The notes under the pieces were generated by a model. The model did not search any database and had not been told where the DNA came from. It was given only the letters and a program-made list of their open reading frames with translations. From Desulfobulbaceae bacterium (GTDB taxonomy: Bacteria; Desulfobacterota; Desulfobulbia; Desulfobulbales; Desulfocapsaceae), in contig JAAELB010000431.1 of assembly GCA_024227155.1 (NCBI GenBank), positions 1-47,323 on the forward strand: DNA of 47,323 nucleotides, read 5' to 3'. Numbering within the stretch: the first letter of the stretch is position 1; each line of letters begins with the position of its first letter. Both the position numbers and the translations under genes were made by a program. Shown here piece by piece: positions 24,713 through 32,657 of the stretch.

Positions 24713-24811
24713 TACAATTCACCGTTGTTGCGCACTCCACCGATCATCAAAAACTCAATAGAAGACACAATTCCACACGATTTTTGACGCACCACACCTG
24801 TCAGCACTCTG

Positions 24812-24846
24812 AAATAATGCTCGCAGATAGCGTAGACTTCGATATC
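24812..24846 (+). repeat. Dispersed repeat C, best copy
   Basis: AAATAATGCTCGCAGATAG continues into CGTAGACTTCGATATC. It lies between the DASS gene and the downstream receiver gene and matches pieces at 10843, 16303, 16344 and 45286. Confidence 0.65.
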
Positions 24847-24890
24847 ACACAGGGAGAGCAGTGCGCTTGTCAGTTAGGCATCCAGGATGA

Positions 24891-25337
24891 TTACCAGGCC
24901 TTATTTTGCAGGATATCTTCTATCTGCTCTTGAGCCCGCTTTTGGAGAACCAAAATACGCTTGTCCTTTGCTTCGCAGATTTTGTCGAGTAACTCTTGAA
25001 TATCTACAGGTTTTTCCAGGAAATCTTCTGCTCCCAATTTTATGGCTTCGGTACTTGACTTCACTGTTCCATGGCCACTCAGCATAACAATTTCGACATC
25101 TGGATCTTTTGCTTTGATTTTTTTAAGAGTTTCAAGACCATCCATACCTGGCATGGAAAGATCTAAAACCACGATATCAAAGTTTTTCTGCCTGGTTAAA
25201 TTCAAAGCATCTTCGCCACGGGTGGCACTACTCACTGTTAATCCACGAACCTCAAGTCGTTTGGTAAGGGTCTGGATAAAATCTTTTTCATCATCAACTA
25301 AGAGGACCCTGGCTTTAAATGGTTTTTTCGGCTCCAT
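24891..25337 (-). CDS. Single-domain response regulator with C-terminal helix
   Basis: In this 148-residue protein, residues 8-125 are a receiver (LVDDEKD, acceptor Asp59 in VVLDLSMPGMDG, LSGHGT, EKPVD). The last 25 residues (KDKRILVLQKRAQEQIEDIL) form a charged helix that may be a dimerisation or docking segment. It lies 18 bases after the kinase-like/BON/receiver gene and is presumably co-transcribed with it. There is no DNA-binding domain. The sequence is close to the receiver in the five-gene operon, so cross-talk or a shared kinase is plausible. Confidence 0.9.
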   Translation of the reverse strand: MEPKKPFKARVLLVDDEKDFIQTLTKRLEVRGLTVSSATRGEDALNLTRQKNFDIVVLDLSMPGMDGLETLKKIKAKDPDVEIVMLSGHGTVKSSTEAIKLGAEDFLEKPVDIQELLDKICEAKDKRILVLQKRAQEQIEDILQNKAW

Positions 25338-25355
25338 ACATTTCCTCTCAAAAAA

Positions 25356-26585
25356 TTAAGATGCTCTTTTTAACGCAGGGAACTTCTCGTGTGCTTTGTC
25401 ATTGGCGGCTTTTATTGTTTCTGAGAGCTGCTCTATATCTACTGGTTTGTTCAGATAGGCAAATGCCCCCAGTTCCATACACTCTTTTTCATCCTGCATG
25501 GAACCATGGCCGGTAAGAATTATCACCTCTATTTCAGGTGCCAGTTCTTTTGTCCGGCGCAAAACCTCTGTGCCTTGAAGGCCAATCATCTTTAAATCGA
25601 GTACCATCACATCCGGTTTATCTTCAGGAATGAGGGTAAGTGCTTCTTCCCCACTGTAAACGCCATAAGTTCCGACATTTCTACTGTTTAATCTGTTGGA
25701 AACAGTTTGGACAAATTCGCGCTCATCATCAACGAACAAAACTTTGGATGGCAATTCAAACTTTTGCTGACGATAGACAGAATCCTCATAGGTTTTGACC
25801 CTATTAACGTCTACGCTGACAACCCCATTAATTTCCATTGCCTGCCTGATCAATGACGCAGCAAGGCCGTTAAAATTAAAGACGCTATCTTTAACCGTTA
25901 GAGCAACCTTGCCATCAACAACGTCAATACCAACTTTATGACCATCTTTGAGGAGCTGATTTTCGACTTCCGCGGCTACACTCATGTCTTTTACACGTCT
26001 TTGTGATTCCAGAGTTCTGAGAACAGATGTTTTCTGGTAATACTTCACAATTTTTTCTACCAGCTCAGATTTAGCAGATCGATTTACAAGAAGGACCAGA
26101 TCGTACAAAGAGGAATCATATGCTTCTTTAGCAAACAAGAAATCTGTCCACTCAAAGGCCGAGATATCATGTTGCTTTATCTGTCTCTTGACTTCACTTT
26201 TTGAGATTCTTTCGCCGATACCACGGTCCATCCGCCCTTCTTTACTATCAACAACGATGACTCTCAGCACTTCTGAAACGGACTCAGGAATGAGCATTGA
26301 GTGTAAGCCATAAAACAGATACCTGTCGCCGCTGAGTAGTTTTTCAGCTAACACTGTTCGAAACATATTGATACTTTTTTCTTTCTCCAAGGTGAACTGG
26401 TTGAATACAGAAGTCTTGCTATACATCATTTTTTTAAGCTTTTCTTTGTCACCGCCAAAGCGTTCAGTAACATCTTCGAATAACTCCTTATCGGTATATA
26501 TAGACAAATCCAATCGGTGTGAGAGTTCAGCTATAAATCCTGAATTCACTGAAAATTTACAGGGGAAAAGTGATATTGATGACAT
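25356..26585 (-). CDS. Fusion protein: cytidylate-kinase-like domain, BON domain, receiver
   Basis: The protein has 409 residues. Residues 1-190 resemble the cytidylate-kinase-like family found in signalling proteins (AELSHRLDLSIYTDKELFEDV, later FYGLHSMLIPESVSEVLRVI and a basic LID-like stretch GIGERISKSEVKRQIKQ). The P-loop that should precede the first helix is not visible, so kinase activity is doubtful. Residues 200-263 are a BON-type fold (VDGKVALTVKDSV, NGVVSVDVNRV). Residues 280-400 are a receiver with Asp330 in VMVLDLKMIGLQG and KPVD. BON domains are normally found in envelope proteins, so one between two cytoplasmic signalling domains is unusual. A candidate sigma-54 promoter lies upstream and a receiver gene follows by 18 bases. 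Confidence 0.8.
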   Translation of the reverse strand: MSSISLFPCKFSVNSGFIAELSHRLDLSIYTDKELFEDVTERFGGDKEKLKKMMYSKTSVFNQFTLEKEKSINMFRTVLAEKLLSGDRYLFYGLHSMLIPESVSEVLRVIVVDSKEGRMDRGIGERISKSEVKRQIKQHDISAFEWTDFLFAKEAYDSSLYDLVLLVNRSAKSELVEKIVKYYQKTSVLRTLESQRRVKDMSVAAEVENQLLKDGHKVGIDVVDGKVALTVKDSVFNFNGLAASLIRQAMEINGVVSVDVNRVKTYEDSVYRQQKFELPSKVLFVDDEREFVQTVSNRLNSRNVGTYGVYSGEEALTLIPEDKPDVMVLDLKMIGLQGTEVLRRTKELAPEIEVIILTGHGSMQDEKECMELGAFAYLNKPVDIEQLSETIKAANDKAHEKFPALKRAS

Positions 26586-26638
26586 GTTGTACCTCCAAAA
26601 AATTTGTTATTAATTGTGCCAATTCTTTTCTCATAGAG

Positions 26639-26654
26639 TTGCACGTGTTGTGCC
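26639..26654 (-). promoter_or_regulatory. Candidate sigma-54 promoter
   Basis: Read on the minus strand, GGCAC-N5-GTGCAA has GG and GC with the required 10-base spacing (consensus TGGCAC-N5-TTGCA). It ends about 55 bases before the start of the fusion gene, and GGAGGT precedes that ATG. The first T of the -12 box is replaced by G, so this is only a candidate. Confidence 0.45.
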
Positions 26655-26727
26655 TGGAGGTTGTTTTTATGCAATATTTCTTAAAATACAGATAGTTAGG
26701 GACGGGAATAATATTATTTAACGCAAA

Positions 26728-26769
26728 AAGTAACATAACGTATCAAAACAGAAGTAACATTATGTATCA
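26728..26769. repeat. Two direct repeats AAGTAACAT-A/T-A/T-CGTATCA type
   Basis: AAGTAACATAACGTATCA (26728-26745) and AAGTAACATTATGTATCA (26752-26769) are 24 bases apart, start to start. They lie about 75-130 bases upstream of the candidate sigma-54 promoter, where activator sites are usual. Confidence 0.55.
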
Positions 26770-26840
26770 TTTTGTAACAAAAGGAAGAGTAAGAAGAAAA
26801 TTTGAAGTAATACAATCAGTCGAGACAGAGTCCTGCACAC

Positions 26841-26881
26841 CCTCATCTCGTACAAATCCAGTGGTGATGGACGAGGTGAGG
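26841..26881 (-). terminator. Hairpin downstream of the MDR oxidoreductase gene
   Basis: An 11-bp stem (one G-U pair) between 26841-26851 and 26871-26881 lies 22 bases after the stop of the minus-strand oxidoreductase. No T tract follows, so efficiency is uncertain. Confidence 0.45.
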
Positions 26882-26903
26882 ATATGCAAATATGATAAAA
26901 CTT

Positions 26904-27941
26904 TTAGAGTTCACTATTAACTTTGATCACAAGTTTGCCAAAGTTTTTACCCTCAAGCATACCGATAAATGCTTCCGGCCCACTCTCTAACTCTTCCAAC
27001 ATCTGCTCCTTGTAGTGTATCTTCCCACTCTTCAGCATCTCGTTCATATCCTGAACAAACTCATCATACCGATGTCCATAATCATCAAAGATAATAAACC
27101 CTTGGACTTTGATACGTTTAACGAGAACCGTAGCCATAAGGACCGACATACGATCAGGACCATCAGGGAGTTTTGTTGCATTATACCGTGAAACAAGACC
27201 ACATACCGGAATCCTTGCTCCGACGTTCAATAATGGCAATACAGCATCAAAGACTTTTCCACCTACATTCTCATAGTAAATATCAATACCCTCAGAACAA
27301 ACTTCCCTCAATTTAGCTTTAAATTCATCATCTTTATGGTCCAAGCACTCATCGAAACCAAGAGTTTCTTTTGCATAGCAACATTTTTCCTCCCCACCGG
27401 CAACACCAATAACACGACAACCTTTTATTTTACCAATTTGTCCAACAGTAGCACCGACCGGACCTGTTGCCGCAGCTACAACCAGTGTATCACCCGGTTG
27501 TGGCTTACCAATGTCCAGCAACCCCATATAGGCTGTAAAGCCTGGCATCCCCAAAATCCCGAGGGCAAATGACGGTTTTTCTGGATTCAGACCTAAGCTG
27601 GTCAGATCAGCACCATCAGAGAGGCAATAAAGCTGCCAGCCGCTATACGCCAGGACCCATTCACCAATTGCAAAATCAGAATTACGAGACTCTTCGACCT
27701 GGCATACTGTTGCCCCCACCATAACATCATCGATCTCCACCGGAGGAGCATAGGAAGGCATATCACTCATGCGTCCACGCATATATGGGTCAAGGGATAA
27801 GTAAATGCTCCGCAAAAGGACCTCCCCTTCCCCTGGGGCTGGCACTGACACTTCTTCTAAACGAAAATTGTCTTTAGTCGGAGCACCCTCTGGCCGGGAA
27901 GCAAGTACAATACGGTGATTTACATTCTTTATTTGTGTCAA
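26904..27941 (-). CDS. NADP-dependent medium-chain oxidoreductase, CurA/leukotriene-B4-dehydrogenase type
   Basis: The 345-residue length is typical for zinc-independent MDR enzymes such as CurA. The N-terminal GroES-like domain has SLDPYMRGRMSD (about residues 48-59). The Rossmann domain has AATGPVGATVGQIGKIKGCR (about 157-176) and the NADP-binding VIGVAGGEEKC. YYENVGGKVFDAVL and a final FGKLVIKV are also usual. Such enzymes reduce the C=C bond of enones with NADPH. It is divergent from phaE. The substrate is unknown, though enoyl-type products of fatty-acid or PHA metabolism are possible. The start is an ATG 16 bases after a GAGGAG. Confidence 0.9.
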   Translation of the reverse strand: MTQIKNVNHRIVLASRPEGAPTKDNFRLEEVSVPAPGEGEVLLRSIYLSLDPYMRGRMSDMPSYAPPVEIDDVMVGATVCQVEESRNSDFAIGEWVLAYSGWQLYCLSDGADLTSLGLNPEKPSFALGILGMPGFTAYMGLLDIGKPQPGDTLVVAAATGPVGATVGQIGKIKGCRVIGVAGGEEKCCYAKETLGFDECLDHKDDEFKAKLREVCSEGIDIYYENVGGKVFDAVLPLLNVGARIPVCGLVSRYNATKLPDGPDRMSVLMATVLVKRIKVQGFIIFDDYGHRYDEFVQDMNEMLKSGKIHYKEQMLEELESGPEAFIGMLEGKNFGKLVIKVNSEL

Positions 27942-28083
27942 AATATTTTCTCCTCTTTGTGAATTGTATTGTTTGAAATTATTAACGTCTTTTATTGTTG
28001 GATGTTAATAATAGCCGACCACAACATGCCTGCAACTCGTACATGCTATACCTCCTGTAAATTTTTCTCTTCTTGAGATTCTA

Positions 28084-28094
28084 TTGCACTGCAA
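28084..28094. promoter_or_regulatory. Putative PhaR operator upstream of phaE
   Basis: The perfect palindrome TTGCACTGCAA lies 17 bases before a -35-like box and 130 bases before phaE. The same TTRCA-N-TGYAA pattern occurs at 32055, 34826, 35532 and 35641, next to other PHA genes. Confidence 0.6.
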
Positions 28095-28110
28095 AAAAAT
28101 TTCTTTTTAC

Positions 28111-28139
28111 TTTAAGAGCGCGGGACAACCCTGTATATA
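28111..28139 (+). promoter_or_regulatory. Possible sigma-70 promoter of phaEC
   Basis: TTTAAG-N17-TATATA: a good -10 and a weak -35. The -10 box lies 85 bases before the phaE ATG. Confidence 0.4.
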
Positions 28140-28223
28140 TTGTAGTCATACATCATGTTAGAAGGAAATAGGGTTAGGGATACTTTAACGAGGCTCCACT
28201 CTATAACAATGGGGGGGTAAACA

Positions 28224-29102
28224 ATGAACGAGAAAAGTGAAAAAACTGAGGAACAGAGTGCGCCATTCAACGATTGGGAAAAGATAGCGCAAGATTTTTT
28301 TAATCCGTTTGCAAAACAGTGGACTGATTTATTTCAACAGCCCGGAAATCAGCAAGAATCGATACCCAAAGGGCGGGTAGCTGAAACATTGCAGTCAAAT
28401 CTTAAGATGTGGCAGACCATGTTAGGCGCCATGAGCGGACCAGATGCTATGGCACGTTTTCAAAAAGCTACAGAGATGACACCAGATTTAGCTCTCGGCT
28501 TTGCACAAACGTGTTTACAAAGTTTAAGTGGCCTGCAGACCAATGCCATGGAATGGCTTCAGAAGCGTGGAGATTCGCTTTCCGATGCGGATGTCCAGGA
28601 ACTCGACAAGGAGCTGTTGAAAAACTGGAGCGACACTTACGAACAGGAATTTAGCCGCTATCTTAAAATTCCGCAGATAGGATTGGGCAGATTGCATCAG
28701 GAGAAGGGACTAAATGCAGTAGATAAAATGAACTCTTTCCACCTTGAACTGTCGGGGTTTCTTCATATGCTGTACAGACCCATTGAAAAATCCCTCAAGA
28801 GTCTCCAGGAAGAGATGACCACAATGGCAGAAGCGGGAACCATAGATGAGAATTCCAAAACATATTACAATTTCTGGATAAAATCTATGGAAGGTCATTA
28901 TATGGAGCTCTTCCAGAAAGAGGAATATAGTGAGGCCATGCATAAAACTCTTTTCGCCTTACATGAATTTTCAGATGCCAAAAATGAGATAACAAATGAT
29001 GCACTTAAGCAACTGAACGTTCCTACAAATACGGATTTCGATGAATTAAGTAAAGAAATCTACCTTTTGAAAAAACGTGTGCGAGCACTCGAGAGAAAAT
29101 AA
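28224..29102 (+). CDS. phaE: Class III PHA synthase subunit PhaE
   Basis: The 292-residue acidic, helical protein has the PhaE signature in its second half: TYYNFWIKSMEGHYMELF (about residues 215-232), ALHEFSDAKNEITNDAL and the very C-terminal LSKEIYLLKKRVRALERK coiled coil. PhaE has no catalytic residues; it activates PhaC in the PhaEC complex at the granule surface. The length is slightly below the roughly 350 residues of Allochromatium PhaE. A G-rich stretch (GGGGGGGT) precedes the ATG. phaC follows after 58 bases, so the two form an operon under the promoter and putative PhaR operator upstream. Confidence 0.92.
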   Translation: MNEKSEKTEEQSAPFNDWEKIAQDFFNPFAKQWTDLFQQPGNQQESIPKGRVAETLQSNLKMWQTMLGAMSGPDAMARFQKATEMTPDLALGFAQTCLQSLSGLQTNAMEWLQKRGDSLSDADVQELDKELLKNWSDTYEQEFSRYLKIPQIGLGRLHQEKGLNAVDKMNSFHLELSGFLHMLYRPIEKSLKSLQEEMTTMAEAGTIDENSKTYYNFWIKSMEGHYMELFQKEEYSEAMHKTLFALHEFSDAKNEITNDALKQLNVPTNTDFDELSKEIYLLKKRVRALERK

Positions 29103-29160
29103 GAACCTTTTCTTGAAGTGAGATTACAACACCGTGCAATAGCATGTAAAGGGGAAAAAT

Positions 29161-30327
29161 ATGGCGAATACCAATATACCCGTTGACCTGATCTTAAAAA
29201 ATATGGCTGAGGCGACGGATTCCGCCCAAAAAAGAATGGGTAAAGCTGCAGATGTTCTGCTGGGAGATATCGAAGCCGATATTGCCACCACACCATACGA
29301 TGTGGTCTTTGAGGTGGATCGGGTCCAATTAAAGCATTACAAGCCGGTGACAGAGCAAAAAATAAAAACACCGTTGTTGGTTGTATATGCCCTTATCAAC
29401 AGGGAGACCATGCTTGATCTTCAGCAGGGTAAAAGCGTTGTTGAGAACTTTTTAAAACAGGGTGTGGATGTATATATGATTGACTGGGGCTATCCCTCCC
29501 GCAAAGACAAATATCTTGGGATAGATGACCATGTCAATGTATATATGGATGATATTGTAGAGTTTATTCGGCAAGAGAACAAAGTGCAAAAAATAAACAT
29601 TATGGGGATTTGCATGGGGGGGACCTTCAGTGTTATTTACTCTAGCCTCCATCCTGAAAAGGTGCTGAACCTTGTGACCACGGTAACCCCGACATCTTTT
29701 GATATTGATACCGGTCTGCTCAATATCTGGATGCGCAAGATGCCAGTTGATCAAATTACAAATACATTCGGCAACATTCCCGGTGATTTTTTAAATTTCG
29801 GTTTTTTGCTGCTCAACCCTGCCCGCTTGATGCTTGATAAATATGTCAGCTTCTTTGAACATCTGGATGACAAGAAGTTTGTTGAAGGTTTTGTCCGTAT
29901 GGAAAAATGGATTTTTGACAGCCCTGATATTCCTGGAGAGACCTTTAGGGAATTCATAAAGGATTGTTTCCAGGAGAACCTACTCATCCAGAACAAAATG
30001 GTTGTGGGGGGCCAACGGGTAAATTTGAAAAAATTGACCATGCCACTCCTGAATTTCTATGGTAAATTCGATCATCTCGTACCCCCTGAGGCGTGTGAAA
30101 AACTGACAAGTGCTGTGGGAAGTAAAGATACAGAAGATATCTGCCTGGGAACGGGGCATATTGGTATTTATGTGAGCTCAAAATGTCAGTTGGAGTTCAC
30201 TCCCAAAATTGTCCAGTGGCTAAGTGATCGAGATAAACAGCCGGTGCAGAGGAAAAGAGCTGCTGCAACCGCTAAAAAGCCAACACCTCGAAGCTCGGGC
30301 AGAAAAAGTAAAACCAGCGCGAGCTAA
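29161..30327 (+). CDS. phaC: Class III PHA synthase subunit PhaC
   Basis: The protein has 388 residues with an alpha/beta-hydrolase core. The lipase-like box GICMGG places the nucleophile at Cys151; the other triad members are Asp304 (YGKFDHLVPP) and His333 (GTGHIGIYVS). These positions match the classical class III synthase within two residues. The enzyme polymerises 3-hydroxyacyl-CoA into PHA on the granule surface. Oddly, the last 30 residues (after SDRDKQPVQ) form a basic Lys/Ala/Ser/Pro tail not needed for the fold, which may tether the synthase to DNA or to granules. AAAGGGGA stands before the ATG. Confidence 0.95.
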   Translation: MANTNIPVDLILKNMAEATDSAQKRMGKAADVLLGDIEADIATTPYDVVFEVDRVQLKHYKPVTEQKIKTPLLVVYALINRETMLDLQQGKSVVENFLKQGVDVYMIDWGYPSRKDKYLGIDDHVNVYMDDIVEFIRQENKVQKINIMGICMGGTFSVIYSSLHPEKVLNLVTTVTPTSFDIDTGLLNIWMRKMPVDQITNTFGNIPGDFLNFGFLLLNPARLMLDKYVSFFEHLDDKKFVEGFVRMEKWIFDSPDIPGETFREFIKDCFQENLLIQNKMVVGGQRVNLKKLTMPLLNFYGKFDHLVPPEACEKLTSAVGSKDTEDICLGTGHIGIYVSSKCQLEFTPKIVQWLSDRDKQPVQRKRAAATAKKPTPRSSGRKSKTSAS

Positions 30328-30426
30328 TCTGAGCTTGAGGAAACATGAAAACAGAAATTGTAGCAAAACTATCTGTATGTGCAGAAATGAGTTCAATTTC
30401 ATAAAAATGGAAAAGGGAGTGGGGCT

Positions 30427-31476
30427 ATGACCAGGAAAAAAAATAATTATTTCCAAACGTTTTGCAACCTCAGTGAAGCGTTCGGGACAGCGGCCACTGT
30501 AGAAGATCTCTTACAGCTAATTGTCAAATACGCTGTACAAACCATGGACGGAAAAGCGGCCTGTCTGTTTCTACAAGACAAAAAACAGGATATATTTGTG
30601 CCCAAAGCGAAGGCGGGGCTGTCGGATACGTATATGCATGCCAATCCGCTGAAAGCACAAAGGTTGTCCAAGGCTCTGGAGCAGACAGGTCATCTTCTAT
30701 TTGAAGACGCCGCCAACGATGAAAGGCTCGAAAACCGTGATGCAAAAGTAGCAGAAGGGATAGCCTCCCTGATGACGGTAGGGGTTATGGTAGATGGACG
30801 TATGATTGGTGTTCTTTCTCTCTACACCTCTGATAAGCGAAAATTTACAGATGACGAAATCGTTTTCCTCAAAGCACTTGCCGCCAACGGCGGGATTGCT
30901 TTAAAAAAAGCCCGTTTGCTTGAGCGTATCGAGCAGAATACTCTTCTCTTTTTGGATCTGGCTTCTGCTATAAATTCCAGTATAGATATAAAAGATATTC
31001 TATACAACATGACGGAAAAAACTAGCAAAGCTATGGGCATGAAGGGTGCCACCATTCGGCTTCTGGACCAGGATAGCAACACCTTGAATTTGGTTGCCAG
31101 TTACGGCCTGAGTGACAAATTCCTCGGTAGAGGCAAGCTTGCAGTAGATAAGGGCCTTTCAGAAGCTCTCAAGGGAAAAACAATTGTAATTGAAGACCTG
31201 AGCAAATCTAAAGACCTCCAGTATCCCAGGGAAACTGAAAAGGAAGGGCTTCACAGCCTGGTAACTGTTCCGATTCAGTCTAAAGAAGAAACCATCGGTG
31301 TTATGCGCCTATACAGCGATAGTGTACGAAAATATCCACAAGGATTTATTATGCTTATCCAGGCCCTGGCCCACACCGGAGCACTGGCCATTCAAAATGC
31401 GTCAATGTATCTGGCCCTCAAAGAGGACAAGAAAAGTCTGGAAGAAGATATATGGAGCCATCGACTCTATTTTTAA
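30427..31476 (+). CDS. Protein with two GAF domains
   Basis: The 349 residues hold two GAF modules (about 25-165 and 180-330), with typical TVGVMVDGRMIGVLSLYT and TVPIQSKEETIGVMRLYS strands. There is no kinase, cyclase or HTH domain. The C-terminus (LKEDKKSLEEDIWSHR) is an ending seen, from memory, in other desulfobacterial GAF proteins, so the gene is probably complete. GAF domains bind small ligands or cyclic nucleotides. It lies 100 bases after phaC, within the PHA island and before the phasins, and a terminator follows directly. It could report metabolic state to PHA synthesis, but nothing proves this. Confidence 0.85.
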   Translation: MTRKKNNYFQTFCNLSEAFGTAATVEDLLQLIVKYAVQTMDGKAACLFLQDKKQDIFVPKAKAGLSDTYMHANPLKAQRLSKALEQTGHLLFEDAANDERLENRDAKVAEGIASLMTVGVMVDGRMIGVLSLYTSDKRKFTDDEIVFLKALAANGGIALKKARLLERIEQNTLLFLDLASAINSSIDIKDILYNMTEKTSKAMGMKGATIRLLDQDSNTLNLVASYGLSDKFLGRGKLAVDKGLSEALKGKTIVIEDLSKSKDLQYPRETEKEGLHSLVTVPIQSKEETIGVMRLYSDSVRKYPQGFIMLIQALAHTGALAIQNASMYLALKEDKKSLEEDIWSHRLYF

Positions 31477-31480
31477 CGTA

Positions 31481-31513
31481 ACTATTCAGCGCGTACCTGA
31501 ATAGTCACTTTTT
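31481..31513 (+). terminator. Rho-independent terminator after the GAF gene
   Basis: A 9-bp stem (ACTATTCAG / CTGAATAGT) with a 7-base loop is followed by CACTTTTT. It starts 5 bases after the stop and closes the phaE-phaC-GAF unit. Confidence 0.75.
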
Positions 31514-31638
31514 AACAAATGTCCGCTGGGGTGGACCGTGCCGTGGTTTATTCACCAGGGTGATAACCTTCCTGTAACATTAAAGGTGGTCTTTGGTCCT
31601 CCCGTTAAAGACAACCACAAACCTAAGTGAGGTGTTTT

Positions 31639-31905
31639 ATGGATAAGACTCAAACTCTCAAGCAGATGATGCAGACGAATAAGATGGCCTTTGATTACAA
31701 CTTCAGCATGATGATGGCAACGTATGAGCAAAATAAGCTCCTGCTCCATACTTTCCTCAGTCAAAGCGATGAAATTCCCCAAGAAGTAGTGAGTTCCGTT
31801 GAAACCTGGCTGCAGGCCTACCGTAAAGGATGTGAAGACCTGAAGAAATTGACGGATGAAGGCTATCAAAGTGTAGAAAAACATATGTCCTCTTCCGACA
31901 AATAG
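31639..31905 (+). CDS. Phasin-like small helical protein (copy 1)
   Basis: The frame could start at GTG 31627, but GAGGTG is well placed for the ATG at 31639, giving 88 residues. The protein is almost entirely helical. It shares the layout of the phasins at 32160 and 35793: an N-terminal amphipathic helix (TLKQMMQTNKMAFDYNF), a turn near IPQEV, and a second helix ending in C-x4-KKLTDEGYQSVE, the same end as KKAVDEGYAKFE. Phasins coat PHA granules. It has its own position between two terminators/promoters and no putative PhaR palindrome in front, only a TGTAACAT half-site, so its regulation may differ. Confidence 0.72.
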   Translation: MDKTQTLKQMMQTNKMAFDYNFSMMMATYEQNKLLLHTFLSQSDEIPQEVVSSVETWLQAYRKGCEDLKKLTDEGYQSVEKHMSSSDK

Positions 31906-32054
31906 TTGGTAACACTGGATGCTGTTTCTTCTGCCAGGATGCAACAATAAATTATTGGAAACTAACAAATACTATCTCATCACCTTCATATCAATCTGTT
32001 ATCATACATTAAAATACCCATTTTTTGTTTTCAGAGTGTCCCAAATTCCCATTG

Positions 32055-32103
32055 TGCACTGCAGCAATTTTTTACTTGACAATGTCGGATTGCTTGCTAT
32101 ATT
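32055..32103 (+). promoter_or_regulatory. Promoter of phasin copy 2 with putative PhaR operator
   Basis: TGCACTGCA (32055-32063) lies 12 bases before TTGACA (32076-32081), which is followed by a 16-base spacer and TATATT (32098-32103). The operator-promoter arrangement repeats at 35641-35690 before phasin copy 3. Confidence 0.7.
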
Positions 32104-32159
32104 TAGCGTGAATAATGCAAAAGACTTGTAGTTCAAATAAAAATAAAAAGGAGATAACA

Positions 32160-32420
32160 ATGGACCTTACACAAATGGCAAAACAAACTCTAAGCTTTCA
32201 AAAAACAATCTTTACCAATAGCTTTAACGCAATGGTTCTTGCCCAGGAGCAAACCGAGAAAATGTTAAACAGCTATATTGAGCAGCTCCCCGGTACCACC
32301 GAAGAAAACAAAAAGTCTTTGGAAGCATCTGTCGAAATGGGTAAGAAGGCACGGGATGACTTCAAGAAGGCTGTTGATGAAGGTTATGCTAAGTTTGAGG
32401 ATATGCTGGAAAAGAAGTAA
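32160..32420 (+). CDS. phaP: Phasin (copy 2)
   Basis: The longer frame begins at 32115, but AAGGAGA precedes the ATG at 32160, giving 86 residues (MDLTQMAKQTLSFQKTIF...). The protein is lysine-rich, helical, without cysteine, and ends KKARDDFKKAVDEGYAKFE, a phasin hallmark seen in related proteins. It should cover PHA granules and set their size and number. It is transcribed from its own strong promoter with a putative PhaR site; the MITE lies 48 bases downstream. Confidence 0.85.
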   Translation: MDLTQMAKQTLSFQKTIFTNSFNAMVLAQEQTEKMLNSYIEQLPGTTEENKKSLEASVEMGKKARDDFKKAVDEGYAKFEDMLEKK

Positions 32421-32468
32421 GCTGGCCCATATGTAGTAATCACGCGTGCCCTCGGAGTTCTCTGTCGG

Positions 32469-32621
32469 GTAACCGTTCACCAGCACCCCATTTTCGTCCG
32501 ATCAGGCCTCCTGGCATAGCCAACTATAGCCAGGAGACCAGCTTGAACGAACCTGGAGCACTGGACGAACAGTTACGGACTCTGGTTGTGCAGTCTTTTG
32601 AAGGGGGCGATGAACGGTTAC
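32469..32621 (+). mobile_element. IS66-like MITE with intact target-site duplication
   Basis: The element is 153 bp with terminal inverted repeats GTAACCGTTCA/TGAACGGTTAC. The flanking 8 bases, TCTGTCGG, are duplicated exactly (32461-32468 and 32622-32629). GTAA ends with an 8-bp duplication are the known signature of the IS66 family. It holds no ORF. It contains an internal hairpin (CTCCTGGC/GCCAGGAG) and ends 36 bases before the PhaC-like gene. Confidence 0.88.
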
Positions 32622-32657
32622 TCTGTCGGCACGTAATTTTTTTTCTGGGGAACGTAA

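Noticed and set aside
26728-26769. CRISPR-like repeat pair
   Set aside because: There are only two copies with a 6-base gap; an operator pair is more plausible. No CRISPR array or cas gene was seen in the window.
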